DNA of 64,000 nt, taken from Methylotenera sp. Its GTDB lineage: Bacteria > Pseudomonadota > Gammaproteobacteria > Burkholderiales > Methylophilaceae. Position numbers and translations under genes: made by a program. Below the pieces are notes generated by a model, which saw nothing but the letters and a program-made list of their open reading frames with translations, had not been told where the DNA came from and searched no databases. The stretch spans positions 1 through 64,000 of the forward strand of contig JAURWJ010000036.1 in the NCBI GenBank assembly GCA_030655015.1, in the 5' to 3' direction. Numbering within the stretch: position 1 is the stretch's first letter; the number at the start of each line of letters is the position of its first letter. Below, in pieces: positions 26,811 through 37,366 of the stretch.

Positions 26811-27653
26811 ATGAAAAAACTCACACTTAAAAACTTGTCATTAGTGATTGCAACGATTATTGCAACCCAATTAAGCAGCTGCGCCACCACCACCAAGGAC
26901 AGCGTTTCTGGTGTCAATCGTTCGCAGTTCATGTTGCTGCCAGCCTCAGAAATCACCAGCATGTCCAGCCAGGCTTACACACAAACACTAAAAGAAGCGG
27001 AAAAGAAAAATACGCTCAATGCAGACAAGGCGCAAGTTGACCGTGTACGCAAAATTTCAAACAGGCTAATTGCCCAAGTTGGCGTATTTAGACCCGATGC
27101 AACGCAATGGAAATGGGAAGTCAATGTAGATAAAAATGATGCGCTCAATGCCTATTGCATGCCCGGTGGAAAAATTATGGTGTATTCAGGGCTGATTGAA
27201 AAGCTGAAAACTACTGATGACGAACTAGCCGCAGTGATTGGTCATGAAATTGCACATGCACTGCGTGAACACGGCCGCGAGCGCATGTCGCAAGCCTATG
27301 TACAGCAATTTGGTCTGCAGGCACTGGGCGCCATACTATCAAAAGGCACCAGCGCCGTTGTTGGTAGCGCCTCTATGCAGGCCGCAGGCTTGGGTTCACA
27401 ACTCTTTTTTGCGCTACCCAATAGTCGCGAACAAGAAAGGGAATCTGACAAAATTGGGCTAGAGCTCGCCGCACGCGCTGGATACAACCCAGATGCAGCC
27501 GTCACACTTTGGCAAAAAATGGAAGCACAAGGCGGAGCTAAACCACCTGAATTTTTAAGCACGCACCCTGCCAGCACAAACCGCATTTCTGAGTTACGTG
27601 CATTAACTCCAAAAATGAAACCTCTCTATGAGGCAGCAAAAGCGGGCAAATAA
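26811..27653 (+). CDS. M48-family metalloprotease lipoprotein (LoiP/YggG-like)
   Basis: A 280-residue zinc protease, probably tethered by lipid to a membrane. The signal sequence ends in a lipobox LSSC with Cys 24. The zinc site HEIAH is at residues 145-149 in AVIGHEIAHALREHGRERMS, and the third ligand is in QERESDKIGLELAARAGY. The ending STHPASTNRISEL is typical of this subgroup. Related proteins (LoiP, BepA) take part in outer-membrane protein quality control. No TPR domain is present, so it is LoiP-like rather than BepA-like. A terminator follows at 27686. Confidence 0.9.
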   Translation: MKKLTLKNLSLVIATIIATQLSSCATTTKDSVSGVNRSQFMLLPASEITSMSSQAYTQTLKEAEKKNTLNADKAQVDRVRKISNRLIAQVGVFRPDATQWKWEVNVDKNDALNAYCMPGGKIMVYSGLIEKLKTTDDELAAVIGHEIAHALREHGRERMSQAYVQQFGLQALGAILSKGTSAVVGSASMQAAGLGSQLFFALPNSREQERESDKIGLELAARAGYNPDAAVTLWQKMEAQGGAKPPEFLSTHPASTNRISELRALTPKMKPLYEAAKAGK

Positions 27654-27685
27654 ACAAACCGGCACAAACCTAAACTGGATTTAAT

Positions 27686-27722
27686 AAAGCGCATGACAAT
27701 GATGTCATGCGCTTTATTTTTT
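27686..27722 (+). terminator. Rho-independent terminator after the M48 protease
   Basis: AAAGCGCATGACA and its complement TGTCATGCGCTTT form a 13-base perfect stem around ATGA, followed by a T-rich run to 27722. It ends the protease unit before dapD. Confidence 0.92.
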
Positions 27723-27792
27723 GGCTATAGCGCTGTTTGAGTTAAAATAACGGATTATTAAATTTAACCAACTTAACTGATTAGAGACTTTT

Positions 27793-28620
27793 ATGGATTC
27801 ACGTCAAAGCATTATCGAAACCGCGTTTGAAGACCGCGCTAACATTAACCCAAGCAATGCATCTACTGAAATCAAAACAACGGTAGCGTCAGTTTTAGCC
27901 GATTTAGACAGCGGAAAATTACGCGTGGCTAGCCGTGTGGGCGACACTCAACAATGGGAAACACACCAATGGTTGAAAAAAGCGGTGTTGCTCTCATTCC
28001 GCTTAGATGACAACGTATTGTTGGATGACGGTGTGACTAAATACTTTGATAAAGTGCCTCCAAAATTCGCAAACTATACTGAAGAAGACTTTAAAGCAGG
28101 CGGGTTCCGTGTAGTACCAAACGCAATCGTGCGCCGTGGTTCATTCATTGGCAAAAATGCAGTATTGATGCCTTCATACGTGAACATTGGCGCTTACGTG
28201 GGTGAAGGCACCATGGTCGATACGTGGGCAACCGTAGGCTCATGTGCGCAAATTGGTAAAAACGTACACTTAAGCGGCGGCGTAGGCATCGGTGGCGTAT
28301 TAGAACCTGTTCAAGCCGGCCCAACTATTATTGGCGACAACTGCTTTATCGGCGCACGCTCTGAAGTAGTTGAAGGCGTGGTTATTGAAGACAACTGTGT
28401 GATTTCAATGGGCGTTTATATTGGTCAATCCACCAAAATTTACGACCGTGAAACTGGCGAAGTGTTTTATGGCCGTGTACCTTCAGGCTCAGTCGTGGTT
28501 TCTGGTAACTTGCCTTCAAAAGACGGTAGCTACAGCCTTTATTGCGCAGTTATCGTTAAAAAAGTGGACGCCAAAACATTAGGTAAAGTTGGCATTAACG
28601 AGTTGTTACGCGGCATTTAA
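27793..28620 (+). CDS. dapD: 2,3,4,5-tetrahydropyridine-2,6-dicarboxylate N-succinyltransferase
   Basis: A cytoplasmic trimeric acyltransferase of 275 residues in the succinylase branch of lysine and diaminopimelate synthesis. The N-terminal helical domain contains [21 protein letters not shown] left-handed beta helix of hexapeptide repeats follows ([40 protein letters not shown]). The ending [19 protein letters not shown] is standard. dapE lies two genes downstream, separated only by the GIY-YIG insertion and yffB, which suggests an ancestral dapD-yffB-dapE order broken by a repeat element. Confidence 0.95.
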   Translation: MDSRQSIIETAFEDRANINPSNASTEIKTTVASVLADLDSGKLRVASRVGDTQQWETHQWLKKAVLLSFRLDDNVLLDDGVTKYFDKVPPKFANYTEEDFKAGGFRVVPNAIVRRGSFIGKNAVLMPSYVNIGAYVGEGTMVDTWATVGSCAQIGKNVHLSGGVGIGGVLEPVQAGPTIIGDNCFIGARSEVVEGVVIEDNCVISMGVYIGQSTKIYDRETGEVFYGRVPSGSVVVSGNLPSKDGSYSLYCAVIVKKVDAKTLGKVGINELLRGI

Positions 28621-28627
28621 GTTACGC

Positions 28628-28998
28628 TGTCATTTCGAACGTATGTGAGAAATCTTAACTTGATGTAATACTCAAAAAATGGATAGAACTTATTTTGTGT
28701 ATGCAATTACAAATTGGAATAACAAAGTTCTCTATATTGGAATGACCAATAATTTAGAGCGCCGTATGTTTGAACACAAAAATAAGTTATTAGCGGGATT
28801 TAGTGCTACTTACAATTTGAAAAAACTTGTATATTTTGAAACAAGCAATGATGTAATAAGTACAATTAGCCGCGAGAAAGAAATCAAAAAGTGGCGACGT
28901 GAAAAGAAAAATGCCATGATTGAAACGATTAATCCAGAATGGAAAGATTTAAGCCTTAGTTGGAAATAAATAGATTTCTCGCTTCGCTCGAAATGACA
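28628..28998. repeat. Inverted repeats bracketing the GIY-YIG gene
   Basis: The left arm 28628-28655 (TGTCATTTCGAACG, a few bases, then GAGAAATCT) and right arm 28972-28998 (AGATTTCTCGCTTCGCTCG, then AAATGACA) are imperfect reverse complements. TCATTTCGAGCGAAGCGAGAAATC is a common dispersed motif in bacterial genomes; here one copy stands in each orientation on either side of a single gene. The arms start 8 bases after the dapD stop and end 11 bases before the next gene's start. Confidence 0.72.
28679..28969 (+). CDS. GIY-YIG nuclease family protein
   Basis: A 96-residue single-domain protein. It begins YFVYAITNWNNKVLYIGMTN, where YAI and YIG stand at the GIY-YIG positions. The conserved Arg follows in NLERRMFEHK, and the later Glu lies in SREKEIKKWRREKKNAMIE. 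This is the UPF0213/YhbQ size class, known or predicted to be small endonucleases. It sits between dapD and yffB with inverted repeats on both sides, so it may be mobile or be the enzyme linked to that repeat. No strong ribosome site is seen. Confidence 0.85.
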   Translation: MDRTYFVYAITNWNNKVLYIGMTNNLERRMFEHKNKLLAGFSATYNLKKLVYFETSNDVISTISREKEIKKWRREKKNAMIETINPEWKDLSLSWK

Positions 28999-29009
28999 GG
29001 AAAAAAACG

Positions 29010-30496
<1,487 letters not shown>

Positions 30497-30566
30497 GCCA
30501 CAGAGAACACAAGCCACTCAGAGATCATCTGTGAAAAGCTTCTGTGTTCTCTGTGCATTCTGTGGC
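30497..30566. repeat. Palindromic intergenic repeat between dapE and prmB
   Basis: GCCACAGAGAACACA starts the base after the dapE stop. Its reverse complement returns at 30543-30566 as TGTGTTCTCTGTG followed by a further CATTCTGTGGC. The two arms can pair into a long imperfect hairpin. It ends eight bases before the prmB ATG, so the structure occupies the whole spacer and could mask or replace the ribosome site. Confidence 0.75.
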
Positions 30567-30573
30567 TAAAATC

Positions 30574-31491
30574 ATGACATACGAACAAGAAACAACTGAA
30601 CTCTTCACCATCCGCGACTGGATACGCTTTGCTGTAAGCCAGTTTGAGGCCTCCGACATTTTTTATGGTCACGGCACTGATAATGCCTATGATGAGGCGG
30701 TTTGGCTCATGATGAGCGCACTGCATTTGCCGATGGACACACTGGATAACTTTCTAGATGCCCGCCTAACCGAAGCAGAACGTACTAAGTTAGCGAATTT
30801 TATTGAGCAACGCATTACCAACCACACACCAACGGCTTACCTGCTAAAAGAAGCTTGGTTACAAGGCCTTAAATTTTATGTGGATGAGCGCGTGCTTATT
30901 CCGCGCTCGTTTATTGCAGAATTATTAAATAACGATTTAAGCCCGTGGATTGAATTTCCAGAAATGATAGAAAGCGCTGCCGACATTTGCACCGGCAGTG
31001 GCTGTTTAGGCGTACTACTGGCTGGCGTGTTCCCAAATGCCGCCATTGATGTCATTGATATTTCACAAGATGCCATTGATGTAGCAAATATCAATATTGC
31101 AAATTATGGTTTAGAAGCGCAAATCACGGCAATTAAGTCCGATATGTTTAGCGCGCTCCGAGATGAAAAAAATGGCTGCAAAAAATATGATGTCATTATC
31201 AGCAATCCACCCTATGTAGATGCACCAGCGATGGCCGCATTACCAGCGGAGTATCGCAACGAGCCACAATTAGCACTTGGCAGTGGCGTGGCTGGCCTAG
31301 ACCACACACACACTATTTTGCACGAAGCCGCAAATTACCTAACGGATGATGGCATATTGATTGTTGAAATCGGCCATAATCGTGAAGCATTAGAAGCCGC
31401 ATATCCCAATATTGTATTTAACTGGCTAGAAGTTTCATCAGGCAACGAATTTGTATTTTTACTGACACGCAACCAACTGCCTCAGGCTTAA
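30574..31491 (+). CDS. prmB: 50S ribosomal protein L3 glutamine methyltransferase
   Basis: A 305-residue SAM-dependent methyltransferase. The N-terminal helical domain leads to the PrmB-type text RVLIPRSFIAELL. The SAM site is ADICTGSGCLGVLLA, and the catalytic NPPY is in DVIISNPPYVDAPAMAALP. The segment ALGSGVAGLDHTHTILHEAA follows as usual. ATG 30574 is chosen because it opens the conserved protein; an in-frame GTG at 30544 lies inside the repeat. No Shine-Dalgarno sequence is visible. PrmB methylates a glutamine of ribosomal protein L3. Confidence 0.92.
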   Translation: MTYEQETTELFTIRDWIRFAVSQFEASDIFYGHGTDNAYDEAVWLMMSALHLPMDTLDNFLDARLTEAERTKLANFIEQRITNHTPTAYLLKEAWLQGLKFYVDERVLIPRSFIAELLNNDLSPWIEFPEMIESAADICTGSGCLGVLLAGVFPNAAIDVIDISQDAIDVANINIANYGLEAQITAIKSDMFSALRDEKNGCKKYDVIISNPPYVDAPAMAALPAEYRNEPQLALGSGVAGLDHTHTILHEAANYLTDDGILIVEIGHNREALEAAYPNIVFNWLEVSSGNEFVFLLTRNQLPQA

Positions 31492-31496
31492 TAAGA

Positions 31497-33500
31497 TTGA
31501 CCTGTTTACAAAAAATGTTTGCTAAGCGATACGCAGAACCTAAACTGAGACTAATCACTATATTAGTGCTCTTTGCCGCTTCTGCCGCAAGTCATAATAT
31601 TCTGGCTGCGGAAAACCCCAAACCGGATCTAACTCAAGCCTCGCTTGAGCAACTGCTTGAGCTAGAGGTTCTCACTGCGTCAAAAATAGCCCGCCAGGTC
31701 AGCGATGCACCTTCGGCTGTCAGCATAGTCACCGCAGAGGATATCAAAGCGTATGGCTACCGCACATTGGCAGAAGTCCTCAATAGCATGCGTGGCCTGA
31801 ATATCAGCAACGACCGCGCCTATGACTTTCTTGGGGGTCGCGGTTATAGTAGCCCGGGGGATTACAGCGGTCGAATTATGTTGCTGATTGATGGCGTGCA
31901 GATGAATGACAATGCATATAACCAATCTTACTTAGGCAATGATGGGGTAATCGACACCGAACTTATTGAGCGCGTTGAGTATGTTTCTGGTCCAGGTTCT
32001 GTGGCTTATGGTAACAATGCCTTTTTTGGCATCATCAACGTTATCACTAAAAATGGCGTAGATTTCGATGGTGCACAAGCCGCCTTATCCGTAGGAAGCT
32101 ACCATACTCAAAAAGCTAGACTTAGCTACGGCAAGCGTCTGGCGAATGATATTGACCTGCTAATCTCCGCATCTGGACTTAATAGCGAAGGACAAAACCT
32201 GTACTTTCCCGAATTTAATGATGGAAACCCTACCAATAATAATGGTATTGCGCGTAATCAAGATGCACAGCGTAACCAGCGCGTGTTTGCCAAAATACAA
32301 GGCAACGCTTGGTCCGTTGAAACTGGCTATGGTCAACGCCGTAAGGACCTACCGAATGCGCCTTATGGTGCGGACTTTAATAACCAATATTTTTATGATG
32401 ACGCTAGTAAATTTATCTCTGGCCAATACCATATTGATCTTTCGAAATATCTAAAATTGTCGCTGCAAACTGACTACAGTGATTATTACTATCATGGAAA
32501 AACAACCTTTGACGGCGAATCCTGGCAAGAAAAAACCGCGGGGAAAAGATGGGGAACCGAAGCTAAATTTGTCGGCAGCTGGTTTACGCATCACCAACTC
32601 GTTTTTGGTATTGCCTATCGAGACGATTATCAACGCAAGTTCAGCACCCCAGCGGTTACATCTGATCATGGCCGCCAAACCACAAGTCTATATATCCAAG
32701 ATGAAATCACCATGCGCGATAATCTTTGGCTCAACCTAGGATCGCGTTATGACCATTTCACCGATGATGGAAGTTCAATCTCACCACGCATCGCACTCAT
32801 TTACGAGCCCATTCCCTCCTATACCTTGCGACTTTCACATAGCATTGCGCATCGCACACCAACGGCTTTTGAAAAATACTACACAGATGGAGAGACGCAA
32901 ACACCTAACCCAAGCCTTAAAACGGAGCGCGTGGCAGCCTCAGAGTTAGTCATAGAACGACGCTGGAATAATCAGTCTCGCATGCTAGCTTCGCTATATA
33001 ACCAGACGACCGACAACTCGATTAGCAACACGCCTTACAATCTTGGTGTCATACAATATTTCAACGCTAAAGGCAGTCGTACAGAAGGTATCGAACTAGA
33101 ATTTGAACACCATGCTAAAGATGGCACCCGTCTGCGTACCAGCTATGCCTATCAGAACTCAAAAAATTACGAAGGGGGCTGGGCAGCCAACTCGCCACAC
33201 CACTTAGGAAAGTTCAACCTATCAGTACCCATGCTCTCAAACGCTATCCGCGCTGGGCTTGAGGTTCAGGCCGTCTCACCACGCAGTACTGGTTTCAATC
33301 GTCAAGTCAGCGGTTATACGCTTACCAATCTCACCCTCGGCTCAGATCGTGTGTTGAAAAATCTGGATGTTGCAATATCCGTGCGTAACCTGTTCGACAA
33401 ACGCTACGAGCATATTGCGCCAGATTACGCCACCCCTATCACCGCCATAGAACAAGATGGGCTCAATTTTTGGCTTCAGTTGACCTACGGGTTTAAATAA
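31497..33500 (+). CDS. TonB-dependent outer membrane receptor
   Basis: A 667-residue outer-membrane receptor. A signal peptide (LRLITILVLFAASAASHNILA) is followed by a short segment LEQLLELEVLTASKIAR. The plug domain comes next, with APSAVSIVTAEDIKAYGYRT, IMLLIDGVQMNDN and GPGSVAYGNNAFFGIINVI. The beta barrel ends YEHIAPDYAT...NFWLQLTYGFK with a terminal aromatic region. The LELEVLTASK text is shared by receptors encoded beside c-di-GMP genes. The start is TTG 31497 or ATG 31515; neither has a clear ribosome site. The stop overlaps the yfiR-like start by one base (TAATG). The ligand cannot be told from sequence. Confidence 0.9.
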   Translation: MTCLQKMFAKRYAEPKLRLITILVLFAASAASHNILAAENPKPDLTQASLEQLLELEVLTASKIARQVSDAPSAVSIVTAEDIKAYGYRTLAEVLNSMRGLNISNDRAYDFLGGRGYSSPGDYSGRIMLLIDGVQMNDNAYNQSYLGNDGVIDTELIERVEYVSGPGSVAYGNNAFFGIINVITKNGVDFDGAQAALSVGSYHTQKARLSYGKRLANDIDLLISASGLNSEGQNLYFPEFNDGNPTNNNGIARNQDAQRNQRVFAKIQGNAWSVETGYGQRRKDLPNAPYGADFNNQYFYDDASKFISGQYHIDLSKYLKLSLQTDYSDYYYHGKTTFDGESWQEKTAGKRWGTEAKFVGSWFTHHQLVFGIAYRDDYQRKFSTPAVTSDHGRQTTSLYIQDEITMRDNLWLNLGSRYDHFTDDGSSISPRIALIYEPIPSYTLRLSHSIAHRTPTAFEKYYTDGETQTPNPSLKTERVAASELVIERRWNNQSRMLASLYNQTTDNSISNTPYNLGVIQYFNAKGSRTEGIELEFEHHAKDGTRLRTSYAYQNSKNYEGGWAANSPHHLGKFNLSVPMLSNAIRAGLEVQAVSPRSTGFNRQVSGYTLTNLTLGSDRVLKNLDVAISVRNLFDKRYEHIAPDYATPITAIEQDGLNFWLQLTYGFK

Positions 33501-34018
33501 TGAGACGCCGATTAGTTTGCTTTGCGCTATTACTGGCTGGCTTACCATTACCTTCAATCAGCCAGGCTGAACCTTTGCCAGAATATGCCATGAAGGCCGC
33601 ATTTGTTTACAACTTCATACTTTTTACAGATTGGCCGACACTTCCTAATAACACCCTGCAAATCTGCACTTTAGAGTCAGACACCCTAAAGCAGGAGCTG
33701 GAACAGTTCATAGAAAAAAAACCTCATGGTGCAAGACTAGTGATCACTAAAGTTTTTAACCTCGATGCGATTAAGCAATGTCAGGCACTTTTTCTTTCCG
33801 AAGATGACAGGCAACGTATTCCTGGCATCTTGGCATTTTTGGAAGAATCCCCTGTTTTAACCATCACGGACGTACAAGGTTTAGTCGGTAAAGGTGTGAT
33901 AATCAGGATGCGAATTGAAAACAAACGTATCATCTTTGAAATTGACACGATGGCAGCTAAGAAATCCAACCTTTACTTAAGCTCAAAATTCCTGAATCTA
34001 GCAAAAAAAGTCTATTAA
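33500..34018 (+). CDS. YfiR-like periplasmic protein (DUF4154)
   Basis: A periplasmic protein of 172 residues with a signal peptide (RRLVCFALLLAGLPLPSISQA). The YfiR/DUF4154 core is MKAAFVYNFILFTDWP, then QICTLESDTLKQELEQFIEK, CQALFLSEDDRQ and the ending VIIRMRIENKRIIFEIDT with AAKKSNLYLSSKFLNLAKKVY. In Pseudomonas YfiR binds and represses the membrane cyclase YfiN. Here the next gene encodes a membrane GGDEF-EAL protein and the previous one a TonB receptor, each overlapping or nearly so. I infer that YfiR passes a signal from the receptor or periplasm to the downstream enzyme. Confidence 0.88.
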   Translation: MRRRLVCFALLLAGLPLPSISQAEPLPEYAMKAAFVYNFILFTDWPTLPNNTLQICTLESDTLKQELEQFIEKKPHGARLVITKVFNLDAIKQCQALFLSEDDRQRIPGILAFLEESPVLTITDVQGLVGKGVIIRMRIENKRIIFEIDTMAAKKSNLYLSSKFLNLAKKVY

Positions 34019-34034
34019 ATACAACTCATACCCC

Positions 34035-36077
34035 ATGCTGCTAAATGACCTTAAAATTGGAAAAAAACTACTGCTGATTAACCTCATCGCAGCAAGTATT
34101 GCAATGACAGCGCTTGTCATTTGCATCACTGTGATCGCATTTATCAACAATCGAACTTATCTGATTCAGGATCTCAACACCCAGGCGCGTATTATTGGAG
34201 ACAACCTAACCGCGTCAATTGTTTTTAATGATCAGAAATCGGCTCAAACGCTACTCGAAGCATTACGCAGGTCACCCAATATTAAGCAAGTTATCGTGCT
34301 TAATGACAAGAACCAACCGTTCACTTCATATCCAGCCAAAACCAGTGTTGCCATGAATACAGAGGCTACGTTCTGGAGCAATTTATCTTATGTAACCATT
34401 CAACAACCTATTCAAATTGGCGACCAATACGTTGGGGCAATTCACATGCGTGCGTCGCTCAATAACATCTACAAGCAATTGCGCGAGTTCTTGCTCTTGA
34501 CCCTGATTGCCATATTATTGGCAATCGCACTTGGTACGTTCATGATCCGACGCTTGCAGATTTTTTTAACCAAACCAATTATTGACCTCACAAACTCCAT
34601 GCGGCTCGTTTCTAGCACAAACGACTACTCGCTCCGCTTTAATTTAGAGGCTAAAGATGAGCTTGGGGAGCTAGCCACAGGCTTTAATACCATGTTGAGC
34701 ACCATTCAGTCACACCGAGCAGATCTCGATCATGAGCTTCAACTACGCAACCAAGCCGAAGACCGCCTCCAGCAACTAGCCTTCTACGATGTAGTGACAA
34801 AACTACCAAACCGTCACCATTTCAATGAAAGCATGGCAAGTACGGTCTCTTCGTCAATCCGCCATAATATCCTCTGCTGCATTATGATCATTGATCTCGA
34901 TGACTTCAAAATTGTCAATGACACGCTAGGCCACCACATCGGCGATGATCTTCTTTTTGCAGTTGGCCAACGTCTCAACCATGATCTTCGTACAGAAGAT
35001 ATACTATGTAGAATCGGCGGGGATGAGTTTGCATTGATTTTAGACAAACTTTTGAATGTTGAGCAAGCTAAGCATGTTGCACAAAAAATCATCAATACTC
35101 TTTCGCTCCCTTTCCATCTAGACAATAGAGACATATTTATCGGTGCCAGTATCGGCATTAGCTTTTGTCCGAATGACTCTACGAGTATTTCAGCCTTACT
35201 AAGAAACGCCGACTCGGCTATGTACAATGCCAAGAAACTTGGCAAGAACAATTTTCAAATGTACTTACCAGAAATGGAAGCAATCAACCTGAGGCGGTTC
35301 GAACTGGAAAGCGCGTTACATCAGGCATTAAATAATAACGAATTGTTTTTACACTACCAACCACAGGTTGACATTCAATCTAACAAAACGATAGGGTTTG
35401 AAGCCTTGTTACGTTGGAACAATCCCAAGCTTGGTATGATTAGCCCTCTCGATTTCATTCCGCTTGCTGAAGATACCGGGTTGATTATACCTATTGGTGA
35501 GTTCGTATTATATGAGGCTTGCCGCCAAGCCCAACAATGGAGAGAACACTACGCAATAGACACCTCCATGAGCGTTAACCTTTCTGGCAGGCAGTTAATA
35601 CAGCCCAACATTGTTGAACGCATCATGAGTATCGTAAACTCGACAAAACTACCTTTTCATTTAGTCACCATTGAGCTAACCGAAAGCATCCTGATGGATC
35701 ACTCACAAGAAACACTACAAAAACTGGAAAAACTTTCTGCGTCAGGATTCACTATATCAATTGATGATTTTGGCACAGGTTACTCATCAATGAGCTATCT
35801 CAAACGCTACCCTATCAAGGCTTTAAAAATAGATCGCAGCTTCATTTCGGACCTTCCTGATGATGCTAATGATGTTGCAATAACCCAAGCCATTATTGCG
35901 CTAGGTAAAAACCTGGGCATGAAGCTTGTTGCTGAAGGTGTTGAAACCGAAGCCCAGCTCGAATTTCTAAAAACGCATCAATGTGATGTTGTACAAGGGT
36001 ACTTACATAGCCGCCCAGTCCCAGCAGACTTGGCTGAACATTTTATTGCGAGTCAAAAAGACACGAGTTACACATAA
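34035..36077 (+). CDS. Membrane c-di-GMP enzyme: periplasmic sensor, HAMP, GGDEF, EAL
   Basis: A 680-residue inner-membrane protein. The first helix (LLLINLIAASIAMTALVICI) is followed by a CHASE8-like periplasmic domain as in YfiN (ARIIGDNLTASIVFNDQKSA). A second helix (LLLTLIAILLAIALGTFMI) and a HAMP linker come next. The cyclase domain has an intact GGDEF at residues 328-332, and the phosphodiesterase domain has EALLR at 456-460 with DDFGTGYSSMSYLK. Both active sites look complete, so it may make or break c-di-GMP. YfiR upstream probably controls the periplasmic domain. The ending HSRPVPADLAEHFI is usual for EAL proteins. Confidence 0.92.
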   Translation: MLLNDLKIGKKLLLINLIAASIAMTALVICITVIAFINNRTYLIQDLNTQARIIGDNLTASIVFNDQKSAQTLLEALRRSPNIKQVIVLNDKNQPFTSYPAKTSVAMNTEATFWSNLSYVTIQQPIQIGDQYVGAIHMRASLNNIYKQLREFLLLTLIAILLAIALGTFMIRRLQIFLTKPIIDLTNSMRLVSSTNDYSLRFNLEAKDELGELATGFNTMLSTIQSHRADLDHELQLRNQAEDRLQQLAFYDVVTKLPNRHHFNESMASTVSSSIRHNILCCIMIIDLDDFKIVNDTLGHHIGDDLLFAVGQRLNHDLRTEDILCRIGGDEFALILDKLLNVEQAKHVAQKIINTLSLPFHLDNRDIFIGASIGISFCPNDSTSISALLRNADSAMYNAKKLGKNNFQMYLPEMEAINLRRFELESALHQALNNNELFLHYQPQVDIQSNKTIGFEALLRWNNPKLGMISPLDFIPLAEDTGLIIPIGEFVLYEACRQAQQWREHYAIDTSMSVNLSGRQLIQPNIVERIMSIVNSTKLPFHLVTIELTESILMDHSQETLQKLEKLSASGFTISIDDFGTGYSSMSYLKRYPIKALKIDRSFISDLPDDANDVAITQAIIALGKNLGMKLVAEGVETEAQLEFLKTHQCDVVQGYLHSRPVPADLAEHFIASQKDTSYT

Positions 36078-36223
36078 AAAACCTGCAGATGCCTTAAAGT
36101 CAGTCATAATCACGCGATATAATTATTTAATCCATATCAATCTTAAAATGTACTTACTCAGAAAATTTCTCTAGCAAGTAATTTTTACTTTTTATATACA
36201 ATCACCAGCAAGGCTATACAACT

Positions 36224-37366
36224 TTGAACAACCCACAAACTCTCAGCTGGCAAGAAGCCGGCAAAACTAAAACAGGCATCTGGCATTCTGAAAACGCCGC
36301 GCCAGTGCCTAAGCGCGTACAAATTGCTGACGATACCACCAAAGCAGATGACGCTTACAAGCTATGCTGTGAAGGCACCGCCTTGCTGTGGCGTGGTGAC
36401 TTTCAAAATGCAAAAATGCTCATGCAAGCCCTATCACGCCGCATAGACCGCCCTGGCAAAAAACCAAAAAAGGCGGCAAGCACTATGCTAGAAGCCTTTC
36501 ATTTACATCGCCAAGCACAATCGCAAAAAGCACGTATCTTAGGCATGTTGGTCATTGAACTGAATGTAGGTTACAACATTAACTTACGCCGCGCACCTGA
36601 CGTTAAAGCCGCCTGCGAGCATGCCTATGGAAAAAGCACGCAAAGCATTATCGTGTCATTACGTGAGATCTTAGGCTTAGTCGGCGCATATGAGTGGAGC
36701 AAAAATGGCGTTGAAATTAGCGTCATCAACAATAAAATTTACCCAAGTTACGGCGTGTTCTCGCCTATTCGTGGGGAGTACTTAGATTTAGTTGATGTTG
36801 CGCCATTACCTGTACCGTGTAACTTGGCCTTTGACATAGGCACTGGCACTGGCGTACTAGCCGCCATCCTCGCCAATCGCGGTATTACAAAAATTGTTGC
36901 CACCGACAACTCACACCGCGCATTAGATTGCGCACTCAAAAACATCAACCTGCTAGGCTTAAAAAACAACGTCACGTTGATTGAAGCTGATCTATATCCG
37001 TCCGCAGAATATGACCAAGCGGATTTAATCGTCTGCAACCCGCCATGGTTGCCTGCACACCCAAGTTCAGCGCTAGAATCTGCGATTTACGATGAAAAAA
37101 GCAAAATGCTTAAAGGCTTTTTAAATGGCTTAGCGGCTCATCTAAGTAGCCATGGCGAAGGCTGGTTAGTGTTATCAGACTTTGCTGAACACTTAGGCTT
37201 AAGAACCCGTGATGAATTGCTAGGCTGGATAGCCGCAGCCGGCTTAAAAGTAGTTGACCGAACTGACACCAAAGCCAGACATAGCAAAACACTTGATGCC
37301 AGCGACCCATTGCATGCAGCCCGTAAGGCAGAAGTCACCTCATTGTGGCGGTTAGGTAAACAATAA
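36224..37366 (+). CDS. Class I SAM-dependent methyltransferase, substrate unknown
   Basis: A 380-residue protein. The first 190 residues are a helical domain with basic stretches (RRIDRPGKKPKKAAS). The C-terminal half is a methyltransferase-small domain, with FDIGTGTGVLAAILA as SAM loop, ATDNSHRALDCA, and VCNPPWLPAHP where NPPW takes the place of NPPY. NPPW/Y is used by enzymes that methylate planar nitrogen in RNA or protein. YGVFSPIRGEYLDLV just before the SAM loop resembles the entry segment of PrmB/PrmC-like proteins. The start is TTG. It is the last core-type gene before the accessory region and has no operon partner. Confidence 0.75.
   Translation: MNNPQTLSWQEAGKTKTGIWHSENAAPVPKRVQIADDTTKADDAYKLCCEGTALLWRGDFQNAKMLMQALSRRIDRPGKKPKKAASTMLEAFHLHRQAQSQKARILGMLVIELNVGYNINLRRAPDVKAACEHAYGKSTQSIIVSLREILGLVGAYEWSKNGVEISVINNKIYPSYGVFSPIRGEYLDLVDVAPLPVPCNLAFDIGTGTGVLAAILANRGITKIVATDNSHRALDCALKNINLLGLKNNVTLIEADLYPSAEYDQADLIVCNPPWLPAHPSSALESAIYDEKSKMLKGFLNGLAAHLSSHGEGWLVLSDFAEHLGLRTRDELLGWIAAAGLKVVDRTDTKARHSKTLDASDPLHAARKAEVTSLWRLGKQ

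Noticed and set aside
34814-35251. 145-codon minus-strand frame
   Set aside because: Antisense to the GGDEF domain; text looks like translated shadow.
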